Positions 26,343 through 39,094 of a stretch of 64,000 bases of DNA are shown piece after piece. The notes beneath the pieces are model-generated. The model saw nothing but the letters and a program-made list of their open reading frames with translations. It did not search any database and had not been told where the DNA came from. Positions within the stretch are counted from its first letter, which is position 1, and the number at the start of each line of letters is the position of its first letter. A program made the position numbers and the translations under genes. Origin of the DNA: Albula goreensis (taxonomy: Eukaryota > Chordata > Actinopteri > Albuliformes > Albulidae); assembly GCA_022829145.1 (NCBI GenBank), contig CM040746.1, positions 27,278,832 through 27,342,831 of the forward strand. Direction: 5' to 3'.

Positions 26343-27383
26343 TCAGTAGCGGGATTTGCGACACATGTCGCAGCGGCAGGCACGCGCAGTCAGGATCTCA
26401 ATGTCGTTATGGTGACGACCACGGGGACAGTCCAGACGCACCTTTATCTGAGAAAACACAAGAGCCTTGATAAACGTAGTGACATTAGCAGTGTATTAAA
26501 AATATAGTCCCAAAAACATAAAACCAGAATGACAAAATCTCTCAACTCTAGGTCTTAATATAGATGCTTGGGGGTGTGATACATGTTGTATCAGCTCCCA
26601 TTGCTATCAAAGTGTCTAATGTGTCTAACTGAAGGGATGAATATTCTTCATATTCTATCTATTCTGACCTTGGTCATATATATTTTTTCAGTGTATATTA
26701 ATACATTCTGTCTGAGTAAAGCAGCAGGCCATACCTTGGTGTCACTGCTGATGGTGCAGCAGCGAGAGGCTGATGTGATGTTATGGGTGAAGTTGGAGGC
26801 CACCAGTACGGAGTAGCGTGATGGGAAGGCACTGGACTCACAGTAACCCACACAGGCATACACCGTGTGCGTCCCCCTGCACGTCCCCCTTCGGTCACTA
26901 CGGATCGTCACATTGAATGCTGTGAGGGGAAGATATCATTGAGAAACTATATGAACTACATGGCTTTATCACACAAATAATATCATAAAGAACCCCTCCC
27001 TGCTCAAAGATTTTAAAGGCATGTTGTGTTAAAGGCAAAGCTCTCAGCCCCGAGGATGAGGTAATGCGGACCTAAATGTTTAATATCCCTAAAAGTTTAA
27101 TGTTTGTAAAATACCAAACTAAGCCTATGTAGTGTATGTGTGTGTGTGCAGGTGTGTGCATGTGTATGTTTTTAAGTATGTGCATGCTCATTGTTTATGT
27201 ATATATGTGCATGTGTGTCTGTATCTATGTGTGTGTAGGTAGCTATGAGAGCGACTCACGGAAGAGGTGGCAACCTGGGCCCAGACCCTCATAGCTGCGG
27301 CTGAAAGGAGCCAGCAGCACCAACAGGAAGAGGGGCAGCAGGAGGAAGAAGAGGACTGGAGTCAGAGATCGCCTGGGAGACAT
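26343..27383 (-). CDS. gpha2: Glycoprotein hormone alpha 2 (thyrostimulin alpha subunit), three coding exons
   Basis: The exons are 27260-27383, 26735-26919 and 26343-26447 (137 residues), all with GT-AG junctions in consistent phase. An acceptor at 27396-27397 suggests an upstream noncoding exon. The protein has a strongly hydrophobic signal peptide (about residues 8-28), then GPGCHLFPFNVTIRSDR, CVGYCESSAFPSRYSVLVAS, SRCCTIS and the C-terminal ACRCDMCRKSRY, all hallmarks of GPHA2. Ten cysteines form the cystine knot. Three N-glycosylation motifs are seen (NVT at 44, NFT at 84, NIT at 88); as I recall, human GPHA2 has the first and last only. The partner gene gphb5 converges on it from the left. 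Confidence 0.96.
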
Positions 27384-27463
27384 GAGGATGGTGGCCTGAG
27401 AAGATCAAACAAAAACACAAAATATAAATAAATACATACATCTCATTTTATCTTTATCTACAG

Positions 27464-27611
27464 CAGGGCTACTCAGCTCCCAGTTCACCACCTGATTTCC
27501 CTAATTAGCTCACCAAGGAGGTAAATGAATGAATTAAATCAGGTGGCGTAGTGTGTGGTTGGAGCACATACTTGCATACAATGCAGCCCTCAGGGTCTGG
27601 AGCAGAGTAAT
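27464..27611 (+). mobile_element. Short nonautonomous DNA element (MITE-like)
   Basis: The segment starts 'gggctactcagctcccag' and ends 'ctgggtctggagcagagtaat'-like sequence that is an imperfect inverted match of the start. The interior has 'cacctgattt..ctaattagctcac' and 'aaatcaggtgg', resembling a palindromic short repeat common in fish genomes. No target-site duplication is clear. It lies just upstream of the first gpha2 coding exon. Confidence 0.45.
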
Positions 27612-28455
27612 GTTAATCTACATTTGTATGTTTCACTTACATATTGCATATCATACATTTCAAATTGTACACCATACTCACGGATACAACAGTGCCTTTC
27701 CAAAGACTTCAAACTAAAAACTGTCTGGTTACAATTACATCATCTCATTTTCAACACCAGTCATTCTCAACCTTGATCATAAGTACCCCTATGTATGTTG
27801 CTTCTTGGTCAAACCTTAATTAAAATTCCAGATGAACAGAGAGCTGAATTACATTTTTACACTCTGAATTTCTAAGGAAAGAATAATCATCACAGCCACA
27901 TTTTATCAGAAAGAGACATTTCAGAGTTCATTTTAAATAGATCAATTGTAGGGCTAATGGTTTCATATTTGTAACATGCAGTGACAAATTGATTACTTTT
28001 AAAATAGGCTGCGGTTTGTATTGATTAACTAAGAGACCCACAGTCGAAAGTATTAAAGAGTGAACACCTGGCAAATGAAACTAAACCATTTGTGGAAGCT
28101 GAAGAATGCGAAGTCAGAAAACCTGCATTGTGTCCACAGGAGATGGAAAAATGAGAAACATAAGCTTGTTTTCAACAATCTTAATAAATAATCTTATTTA
28201 TTGGAACAAAAACCAACATACACAAAAGTTCTCCAGGGAAAATGAGAGATCCCCTGCAGTATTCTGAATCTGTGGACATTTTAAAAGAAATCTTGTGTTT
28301 TATTGTTTGTGTCCTTTTATCAAATATTGGCATTTGACTTTTATTTGCCACCCAAACTTGTCTCCCATTAAGACTTTGCTGCAGTTCTTGTAGACTTTTA
28401 ATTTTTATTAGATCTAAGTATTTAAACTTATTTTTATTACTTATTTTATCTCCCA

Positions 28456-28522
28456 TGTAAAGCACAGTGTTGCAACTGTTGTATGAAATGTACTGTATGA
28501 ATATAGCTTGATTTGATTTGAC
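28456..28522 (+). mobile_element. LINE 3' end remnant
   Basis: The stretch 'gtatgaaatgtactgtatgaatatagcttgatttgatttga' matches the usual 3' end of L2/CR1-like elements (a 'gaaatgtgctatataaataaa' core followed by short tandem repeats). Only the tail is recognisable. Confidence 0.5.
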
Positions 28523-29529
28523 ATCATTTTCTGTCAGTATCTTTACCTTTTATGACATGTAAGGGTGATCTGATGATCATTTACAGACAGGAAATATGTA
28601 AATCCTCCTCTCTGATTTCCTTTTTACTTCTTCTTTACCCTTTCCTTTAATGGCAATGTCTCTCTTCCTCTTTTTGAGTGACACTGGATTCTATTACTGA
28701 TGAGCAGCTTTGAGTGTTCATAATAACCTAAGTAAATCTCCATATCATAACGTTCATCTTTCCATTTATCTTGGACATATTTCGGTGAATTCCCTGTAGA
28801 GGTAAAAGTAAAGTTTTTGCTGAACTGCTTGTTTTTAAATTGGCATCTTTACATATCTCGATATTAGATTGAAAAAGGACAATGCTACCTTTATATCTTT
28901 ACGAGATTCCTCTCTGATTTCCAAGCCTGTTAATCTAACTCTGCCTGCAGCACTTACTGTAGGACACTGACACGCACAACACTTACACATGTATAAACTA
29001 TGCTACAGTGGAGACAGACAGATGCTTACTGAATCCACTGCCTGACATATTGGCAGTGTTTGTGGCCAGAGTACGAGACTCTAACACAAACAAATCTTGG
29101 TGGTGCACTGCTGTTGCAATCTTAGACAATACTGAACTACAATGCAATCATACTGTAAGAAGACTGTAATGTATGAACTGTGTAAGTAAGCCTGAGTAAC
29201 TAACCTAATAAGATCACAGCACCTGGCCAGACAGAAAAAGTGGAAGGACTGATCCTGAGCAGTTGTGTCTTCAGTCTTTCTGAGTCATCCAGGAAATACA
29301 ATGACCAAACTGCCTTACATTAATAGAAACCCTCCCATCAGATATCTGTATCTGTGCCAGGCCTTTAGCATCTGTGAATTAATTCAAAGCTAGAATATAT
29401 AATACTGTATGCCTGTCATTTGTTTACCTGTACAATTTCTTTGATATCATCAAATCACCTTTGGCTCTTGGGACTTTATCCCTCTCTAGGGTTATCTTTG
29501 TACTTTTTGTACCATTCTTATGCACTTTG

Positions 29530-29590
29530 CCTTGTAAGTCGCTCTGGATAAGAGCGTCTAACAAATGTCCTTTAATGTAATGTAATATAA
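29530..29590 (+). mobile_element. SINE/LINE tail with short tandem repeat
   Basis: It contains 'gtaagtcgctctggataagagcgtctaacaaatg' followed by 'taatgtaatgtaata', the shared 3' tail of many fish SINEs and their partner LINEs. The part upstream to about 29470 may belong to the same element but is not clearly recognisable. Confidence 0.7.
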
Positions 29591-29599
29591 TCATATTCT

Positions 29600-32500
29600 T
29601 CTATTCTACACCTTACTGTAATGCTTTTATATATGTAATAGTAATGAGTGTGCAAGTGCTCTCTCCCTAAATCAACCTGTCATGTAAGAGCTAACACCTA
29701 AATAATAAAAAAATTCTAGAAGTCGTTCAAAAAGAACATTCAAATGATTACTGTATGAAAATATTCCTTCCATAAACCTGAAAACTTTTGTTGTCTTGGC
29801 AATCAGAATGGTATAGTTTACAACTTTCAAAGTGAAAACTAAGCAAAGGGTGTAAACAATACATTTAGTTATGTATCATTGAAGCAAGGAGTAGATCTAA
29901 CTCATTCACAACAATCTTCTAAACATAACACTTTACTGTTCTTCAATATGTGCAGCTAACCTGCAAAAAAACATCTCAGAACAAGAATGGAAAATAATGC
30001 TTTTTAACTGTTATTATATTCTTAGGGAAACATTGATACAGATCATGTAGTTCCTATGTTCATTTGGGAGAAAACTTACAGAGAGGCAAAGGAGAGGCAA
30101 AGGAACAATGTAAAAGACAATAACATTTTAACGAGTCATAAAAATCTGTTTTGCATTATTATATTTTAAAATAATTATTAGCCTTGTAATCTGAAGATAC
30201 TGAACTAGGAACCAAATGTAAATGATTTCTCCTCACTGGGTATTTTCCATATTGTCATAGGTTGTCTCAAGTAACTAGTTTGTAACAAGTTGAGCGGCCC
30301 TGTTTTTTGTTGCTTGCGTTGCTATATACTACATATATTGTTAAATACTGTCATTTTTTCCCCTGGACATCACTTTCCCCCTGCAGTGTAAGTGGCCCTT
30401 CCTCTTTGTGTGCGCTTTCCAAACCCCACAGATGGAGAGACACAGTTCTCCTGAGGTGATATTATCCCTGGGACACAATTACATTGCATTACTAGGCCAT
30501 TAAATCTGGGAGAAGAGTTCCATTGCTTCAGAGTGGGATCAGTTTCCGTGTCCATATACAGTGTGCATGTATGTGTGTGTGTGTCTCTGAGCATATGCAT
30601 GGAGAATGAACAGTGAGTGATAGGCTGTGTGATTTTCACTATGCAAAAGAATATTAGTTTAAGTTTGATAATGGCACCATACATACTGTATGTTTTAAAA
30701 CTGTCTTGGTTTCTTGGAGGGTCTTGGGCCTCATTGAATTTGATCATACGGCCTGGTTATTCACTTGGCTCCATTTATGTTTGCCAATTTACCACATTTT
30801 CTTCTTTCCAACTATAGGAGATAACCATGTTTGTGCCATCATGGTAAGAAATAAAAGTGCTCTGCTACTTCTTGTTTTCTTTAGCATTATATTTCAGCAT
30901 AATGGCTGTTGGATTCAGTCCTTAAATTCCTGACAATTACATTAAGCAAAATATTAAAGCATCAATTATATTTCATATATCACTTTGTGAGCCTTTGAAA
31001 TTCCTCAGCATAAATGTGATTGGCTATAATTTACATTATCCCTAACGTCATTTGAGGTTAATAAGACCCTAATAGCCTACTGCGACTGGATCCCCTGTTA
31101 GGCAACAAAAAGCAATTGGCTATACAATAAATGCTCCTTTTCTCACTATTCACTGCAACAACATGGATCTCAAGTCAGTGATGTGCAAGCTCAGTCACAA
31201 CCAGAGTCAAAAGTTACGGTTCATATGAGGAACATGCAAACTATGGTTCTGTGTTTCTGCTTACCGCCCATAACTGACCACGACTTGTAAAAACACTATC
31301 CAATTCCTTTTTAGTTTTCACCACTGAAAAACCTCAAGAGGGAAAGTCACAAAGTCTTCGGTTGAATAGTCCAAATCGTTACAGCAAATGGCAAAAGGCT
31401 GATTGTGTCTTAATTGGACTCAGTTCGAACAGAAATTTAGTAGAATGCTAAAAGACTGTACTTTAAGTTATTTACAATATATGGTGCTCTTAATTGGAAC
31501 CAAAAATAATGAAAAGACCATTTTAAAGACAGGTTTAGGTCAACACACACTCAATGTAAGACTTGTAGTCAGCAAGGTGACTTCACTGCTCATCCAGGTG
31601 TACAAACAAATCTATCAGACTCTACAGACAATTCATTATTTGTTACAAATAGCTTGTATATATTAGCTGCATTCTTGATCTATTACTTTTTGTCCACCTT
31701 CAATGGAATCAACTTTACCACAGACAGGTTTCTTTGGAAAGAAATATTTAGGGTCCATTAGGGTACAACTACACTATAAAATTACACAAAACTCTGTTCT
31801 CTGTTTTAACTGTTTTGGGTTCACATTTACATACATAAAAAACATCATGAGGTCAATATATATAATATAATAATATGCTCAACAAAACATGGTCACCACT
31901 GGCTGTATTCAAAACTTTGTTTCAAACAAAAATATGAAAAGGTTAGTTTTAAATAAAAGATTAACACAGACAGAAAAATATCTCATGCCATATTACTGAC
32001 CACCCACAAAACCATTCACAATACCAATCTCAACTACTGAGACCTACATGATAGCATTATGGCAACAGTAAATTCTGCAGTAATATGACAAAAAACCATG
32101 ACAAAGAGAGTGATGAGCATTCAGAGTTATGGAATGCAAGGCTAAAAATACCAGTTAAAGGTCTGTAAACAAAGGAGTGTTGAGGTGTCTAGTGAACCAA
32201 GGGGATGTGGTTACCTGTAGGTGCGCGATGCTGTCAGTCCAGGTGTGTAGGAGTCTGGACAGGTGTGTATGGGGACAGACAGCCTCAAACACAACTATTT
32301 GTAGTGCAGGTGAGGGCGAATCCTCCACTCCTAAAAACAACCTGGTCACACCCACGCTGCCTTGTCTCTTTTCCAGGTAATCAACCCCTCCTTCCCACTC
32401 TGTAACTTCCCACCTTTCTTTCTGTAATTGTACCTCTCACTCAGTCATTCACTCTTCCCTCTCTTTTCCTCTGCCTTCCTCTCTCTCCCTCTTTTAACTG

Positions 32501-35500
32501 TTCAGACAAGCGGATTATGACAGCGATGGATACAGAAATGGGGGAAAATAGGTTTTCCATCAGTGGAAAAGAAGGAAATACTTCTGTAATCAAGTATGCC
32601 GTGGGTGAATTTTCCCTTTGCCATGGGTGAATTGGATTTTAAAGCACACTTTCATATGCACACAGTGTCTTAGTGCGCCTCATCAGTAGATATTACGTGT
32701 CTGTGCTGTGTTAAAGTGCTCCAGATATGTCCATGGTTACACTTTGTTCTGTATTTTCCATTTTCTGTGTTTTTGATGTAATGCAGTGTTGTTGGAGGAA
32801 GGGCAGTGACAGGTCAAAAGATATTGTGGGTTTGAGTGCAACGTGTACGCACATGCGTGGGCAGGCGAATGTCTGCGTCTGTTTTGTGTATCTGACTCTT
32901 TGGTTTTCATGTTCACAGAAATAGAATCCTATTTCTATGGCCACGTCTGAGTAAACCTGCATGCGATGGTCTCTAACCTGTTTTGTGTGACCAAAAGTAT
33001 GTATATATATATTTCTGTGTATTGGTCACTGCGTCACCCACGTATGTCTGCACAAACGGCATTCAAAGTAAATTTCAGAGAAATAGTTCAGTAAAATTAG
33101 TAAATCACGATTGTGTGGACAGAAAAATCAAATGAGCTAAATCAAGTGTTTTAACAAATGATTCTTGGTAATTGCTTTTGGGGGCTGATGTGGGGAGCCA
33201 TCCGTTTATCCAGCTCCAGTGAGTGAAGTCTTTTTTCTGTCCCTTGTTTCATGATGAAACTGCTCATTTTTATGTACTGTACGACTACAAACGTTGCCTG
33301 TTTGTACGAGCACCTTCTCTGTTTTTCATACATATTTATCAGGTGTGAGTGTACTACTGTATTGTCATAGTATCGTGAAACTGTTGATAAACATGTCATT
33401 ATGAATTCAGGTGATCAAACTGCTATTCAAAGTTTCACAAGCAAAATAGTACAAGACATTTGCAACTCATTCATGTAGTGGTAGTTTATGAAATAAATAC
33501 AGGAATGTGATTCTTGTAAGGCAAGGCAGTAAGAGTCATTTTGATTTTACATCTTATCTCCACAATAATTTACTTAATTTATATAACTGCGTATTGTGCT
33601 GCTTTTTTGTTTTAACGATTTTTCTAATCCTTTTTTTTCTGTTTTTACACAAGCACAAATTAACTAAAATAAAACTCAGCTTAGCTCAACAAAACTAATT
33701 TAATACTATTAATGTAACTTATTAATGTAACTTCAGAATAAAAACCTGCCCATTACATTAGTTCATCTTACAGGTACATAAAATAAATGTATGTCATATA
33801 TGTGTGTGTGCATATATATATATATATATAAGATGCTTATATTAGATACACATATACACATACAAACCTTGCAGTGCACATGTGCATTATATGTGTACTC
33901 AGATAACTGTCACTCAGATGTGAAGAAATATCACACACTCACGCAGGACACTTTGTACTCAAAAGTTGAAGTGTACTTCAAATGCTAAATGTCACATACC
34001 AGCAGATAAATATACACATTCAAACAAATCAAAAAGTTACTCAAATCGTCTGTTATAAATATCAGAATTGATGAACACTGATACTGATGTTATGTTTGAT
34101 TGACATATCATATGCATTTAGTGTACTGCCAAACCCAGTACAAACACACGCACTCAGACAAAAAGACAGAGATGCAAGGTTTTTGCAAGTCAACCTAATT
34201 CAGATGATACTAAACAGAATTCCACGGCTGTTTTCAGTAAACAGCTATGAAAAGAGTTCAGAAAGTTGTTGGTCCCCCACCCAACCTCCTTCTTTGTACA
34301 GGAAATCTGGGAAATGCGTGGGGTGAGAGGGCACAAGGTGAGTGAAATTAAATAGCATTTAATGACTGGGAAAAACCACAGTAATACCCTCCGTTGGTGT
34401 AATGGTACCAGGAATAACCATGTGAAGTAGAAGCGGATGCATTAATAATATTATCGTTATTCAAGGATGGGTTTCCAGGTTACAGAGTTGAACGTTTAAA
34501 AATAAAAACACACTGCAGAGTCACATTCCTGACTCATGATACCAAAATTAGCCTCTTGAGACGTGCTTTAATTCTTTTAATTCCCGTCATGATTTTACGG
34601 CGATTGTCAGCGATTCCTGTGTCCACTTTTTTAAGGCACAGATGATACTGGGCTGCAAAGAGAAGCAGTCTGAGGGTGTGCCTGCCTTCCTGCACTTAGG
34701 CCATGACATCACCTCCTCCAGAGGAGTCCATCAAAGCCCCATTTGAGCTAAAGCTAAAAAGCAGACAGACACAGAGACACTCGCACTAAACTGACAGAGA
34801 ATGACAGATACAAGTGCTTTCCAGAGGAAGCTTTTAGATTGAGCTGAGGCTGAAGAACGCTAATGCCCAAAAGCTGCTATACCGTATGTTGACAAACGTT
34901 GAGCCACAAACCAGTTATGACACAAACAGTTAAAAAAAGGCTTGAATAGAATTTAGGTATTTTTGTACACAATTCACAATGAACCACTCCATGTTTTTAT
35001 AAAATCTCTCCATGGATGCCTACCTGTAGATGAATATTTGCTAGTCATTTTTAATAGGAAAAATTGTCACAGGCATGTCAGTCGTCTTTTGTGAAAAGGA
35101 ATTACATCTGTCAGTGACAATGACATTTGGGACACACCACAGATGAGCCGGGTTTTCAGACCACCCATATCAATTCCAAAAAATGACCATGTCCCATGGC
35201 AAAAGCATATTAAAATATACAGTATAACGGACAGCTTGTAACAACTGATATGAAGTTAAGATCTGTGCACTATGTCTGCTGCCTTTCTTTCTTTCTCTCC
35301 CTCTCTCTTTCTCTTAAACATGATTCAACATTATATGAATCATATTGAAGACTAATTTATTAATGCCATCTATTGCTCATGTAAGTACATTAAAATTAAA
35401 CTTGAAAACCACAATAGAGGTATTATACTCAAAAATCCAGTTTTTAAATATACAAGTCGCCATATAGAGAAATTAGTTGTATAGTAATTTCCAGAACATT

Positions 35501-35930
35501 AATCCTGTACATAAATCTTGAGACAGAATGGTAATTTCTAATAAACATTTTATTCAGTGACAAAGATCAAAATCCAAAATGTTAAAAGATAACATTTATT
35601 AAATGTGTATAAAATACTCATTTAACAACCCTAATATTGATACAAATACAAAAAAATATTGATAAAAATAAGTGCAACTAATAGAGTTTGAAGCATGTAC
35701 AGAAAAATCTGCTTATGAAATAAATTACATTTGCTGCAGTTCTGTAAAATTACCAGTTGACAAATGCCAGTTGAACAGGACACTCATGGCTGTCTTCGTT
35801 AAAACAACACAGGCACTTAAAACCCTTTGATGCTAATGTTATAAACTACCGTACTGTTTACTGGTTTTATTACATTTTCGGTTTAAGGAAATATAAACCG
35901 TCATACTAGAACACTGGAATGAGAGGAAAG
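29600..35930. other. Gene-poor interval between gpha2 and majin
   Basis: I see no supported coding exon. The DNA is AT-rich. A promoter-like patch at about 34630-34800 has a CRE-like 'tgacatcacctcc', an A/T-rich box 'gctaaaaagcag' and a following GA/CA-rich stretch. A (TA)n run lies at 33814-33830. Short open frames here have no splice context or similarity. Confidence 0.55.
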
Positions 35931-35940
35931 ATTGCTCACT

Positions 35941-38900
35941 CTATTTCTTCCAACTTCCAAAGAACAGTGAGAAGGGAAACAATTTACTGGTGAAAAAAGA
36001 AGAGACAGAATGAGGGAGGTGAAACACATTTCATAATAATTAATTTCTTTGGCATTAGTGCCATTTGAATGCAAATAATAATGGGTGACTTATCAAATAA
36101 AGCCAGTTTTGTACTTAAAGTACAAATTATGGGCAATAGAATGCAGTAATAAATTGTTTAATAATTATAAAATTGTAAATATTCCAAAATGCAGAACTTC
36201 ATGACTTTGTCAGAGACTTAATATATTCACAATATTATGGCCCATTCATTATTGAGCAGATGTGTGATTTTTGCCCTCAAGACGGATTTAAGAGTACAGT
36301 TAATTCCTGCAATACTAGATGGCAAAAGTACACATTGTCATAATTCATCTCTACATTCTACACCACAGAGAATTTTATAGAATGTATAACAACATCAATG
36401 TCAAAGATTTTTTTGATGAAATTGTATTTGCTGTAATCAATATAATAAATTAACGTATCCTCCTAGGACACATTCTATGAAAATATTTCGTGAGATGTCT
36501 TACAACTACATGTAACATGAAATAAAACATATAAATGATTTTATCAATATGGATGTAATTGATATGTGAGAAGATGGTTTATCCATTTTTTCATATTGAA
36601 TCCGTGGTTCACTTTCCCACTGTCTTTTCCTGCCAGCCCCATCTCCCTCAGGGACAAGTGTGAGGTCTCACCTGGCGACATGAGAGAGAAAGCCTGGCTC
36701 ATCTCTCTTTGAAGTCGCTGGGGGCGGGTCCTTTGGGGTCACCCTGCTCCACTGTCCTGAGATGCCTCCCTTGTGTACCTAGGCCCTGTCCTTCTCTTTG
36801 TCCTTCTCCATGTGTCACAGCACTGCTGGCTGATATGGTGGGGAGGCACAAAGAAGAAACCAAGCACCACATGCATTTGTCCAATCTAATCAATGACAGA
36901 TCGATCAAGCAGCCACTTGCCTAAATCAATCAATACTGTCACCTTTGGCTTGCCACCACAAACAAAAATGTATAAAAGTCTAAATGATGAGAGGTCACTA
37001 CTGTATAACATAGGGAAATGTCCTTCTCTTGTGTGTATGTGTGTGCGTGTGTGTGTATTTGTATGTGTGTATGTACGCACGTATTACCTGAGCTGGGGTG
37101 ACCTTCAGCTGAATTTGCTGGAAACTGAATAGCAGAGTAAGAGAAAAGATGGAGTGAGTGGGTGCCAGAGCTTATTGCAAAATATGGTAACCATTTATAA
37201 TTACACTGCTGCAATGTTTTTCCTCTTTCTAATATTAACATGATCAACATAGTTATCCCACCTGAGTGCTCTAATGTGTCAGGCTGTGATCATGTGCAGC
37301 AGTAACACAGAGTGACGTGCTGCTGGGGGATGATGGGTAGACACTGTGGGTCTTTGTGTGGGAGACTGAGACTCACCCTCCTGTCTCCAGCCATTGCTTC
37401 TGCTCCATCGGCCCTCTGAGGAGGCTCCCAGTCTCTCCAACTGCAGGGGACAGGAGACAGGGCCGTTATTGTCGTAGCCGCCGCGAGGGGCTTTGCTACA
37501 CTGCCGCCGTAAGTCGGCGCACGTCCCATTTTTGTTCACTTTCCATCAAATTAAACAGAAAAATAAAAGACATGTCAGGCACAGGTTTGGAAGCTCAACA
37601 GCCCCAGGACTATATTGTAGAGTCACACTGATAAGAACAGACACACAAAAATACTTGTACACACATATAGTTACACACAGCCAAATATAGTCATCGACAC
37701 ATTCATACACACACAGTTCCGGGACAGATAGAGATACACTCATTCAGTACAGTACCTTACATAGCAATTTACACAAGCTGCCTTTGACACACACAAAAGT
37801 ACATCAGCAGATACTTACAAAAAACTTCACAGACTTATAAAATCACTGAAAAATACACACAAACACCAAATCGAATTACTTATATATATACACAGCCCAT
37901 TGTTGACAGGTGGACACCTATGCAGATAGTGATAGTGTTTTTGCATGTACACAAACGTTATGCATGTACAAATCCCTGTGTGTACACACACACACACACA
38001 CACACAGTCTCAACTTGTCCCTTACAGCACACCCTAAAGGCCCTATCCACAAATCCTTTACCATGAACTGTTCGCAATTTCCTCTTTTAATTTAACACCC
38101 CATTGAGATGCCTTTAGCTCTTAATAACAGTTAACATGCACTGTAAGCATATGCCTCTCCACATTGCTATTTTTGCTTTGCTTTGTTGTCACTCTAACTT
38201 GTATAAACTCCTTGAATGTGCTTGTGTGTAGCCAAAACAGACATGTCTTCAGGGTACAATCAGGAAAGTGTACGTGAAGATTTTAAAATTAGCCCTCTCC
38301 TTCTTTTCTCAATGTTGTTTTTTCATCTGTGCCCAGTTTCTGCTTCAGTGCAGTCTTTTTTTTTTAGCTAAATTATCATTTGCGGCCCGCTGCTTGATTG
38401 ACAGTTTGATTGAAACGGCGCCCAGCACTGAAGCTGAGCAGACAAAGGCAGCTCGATCTGCCTGTTTCATAACTGCAGATAAAGACTTAATTACTGTGAA
38501 TGGAGGCTGCTGCCACCGTCCTCTTCAGTAGCTGCAAATCTGGGTTGTAACAAAAGGTGGAGGAAGAGGGGAACCCAGTTGAGATAAAAGAGGGAGAAAT
38601 TTTCATTGAAAATGAATTTTAGGGAGAATGCAATTGAAAAAGGTGTGCAGTAGAAAGCAAGCGCAAAAAAGAATAAAAATAGAGGAAGACAGACAACAAA
38701 TAAACCTTTTAAACACAGTCACAGTCTACCGTCTGGAACATTCAACTTCAGTCCACAGTCTACCATCAGGTACATTCAACTTCAGTCAACAGTCTACCAT
38801 CAGGTACATTCAACTTCAGTCAACAGTGTACCATCAGGTACATTCAACTTCAGGATGTAACCCCACCATGTGTGCTGAGCTGGAGAGCCCCCCATTGGCT

Positions 38901-38996
38901 GCTCAGTCTTACTGCTCTTGTGCTGATAGGCTGGACCGTGAGGCAGTTGGAGTGTGCCTTTTTCTGCTCTCATCTGTGTAGCACAGGTTCACAGAT

Positions 38997-39094
<98 letters not shown>

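Noticed and set aside
30806-30843. Mini-exon-like segment between 'ccaactatag' and 'gtaagaaat'
   Set aside because: The acceptor and donor look good, but there is no neighbouring exon on the plus strand and no similarity to support it.
36699-36908. Minus-strand frame ending PAPSDFKER as the majin C-terminus
   Set aside because: It was first taken as the last exon, but a different frame with acceptor at 36757 joins in phase to 35941-35986 and gives a hydrophobic end like that of MAJIN.
37279-37539. 86-codon minus-strand frame around the majin exon
   Set aside because: Only 37377-37440 is bounded by splice sites, and its phase fits a different frame; the long frame is accidental.
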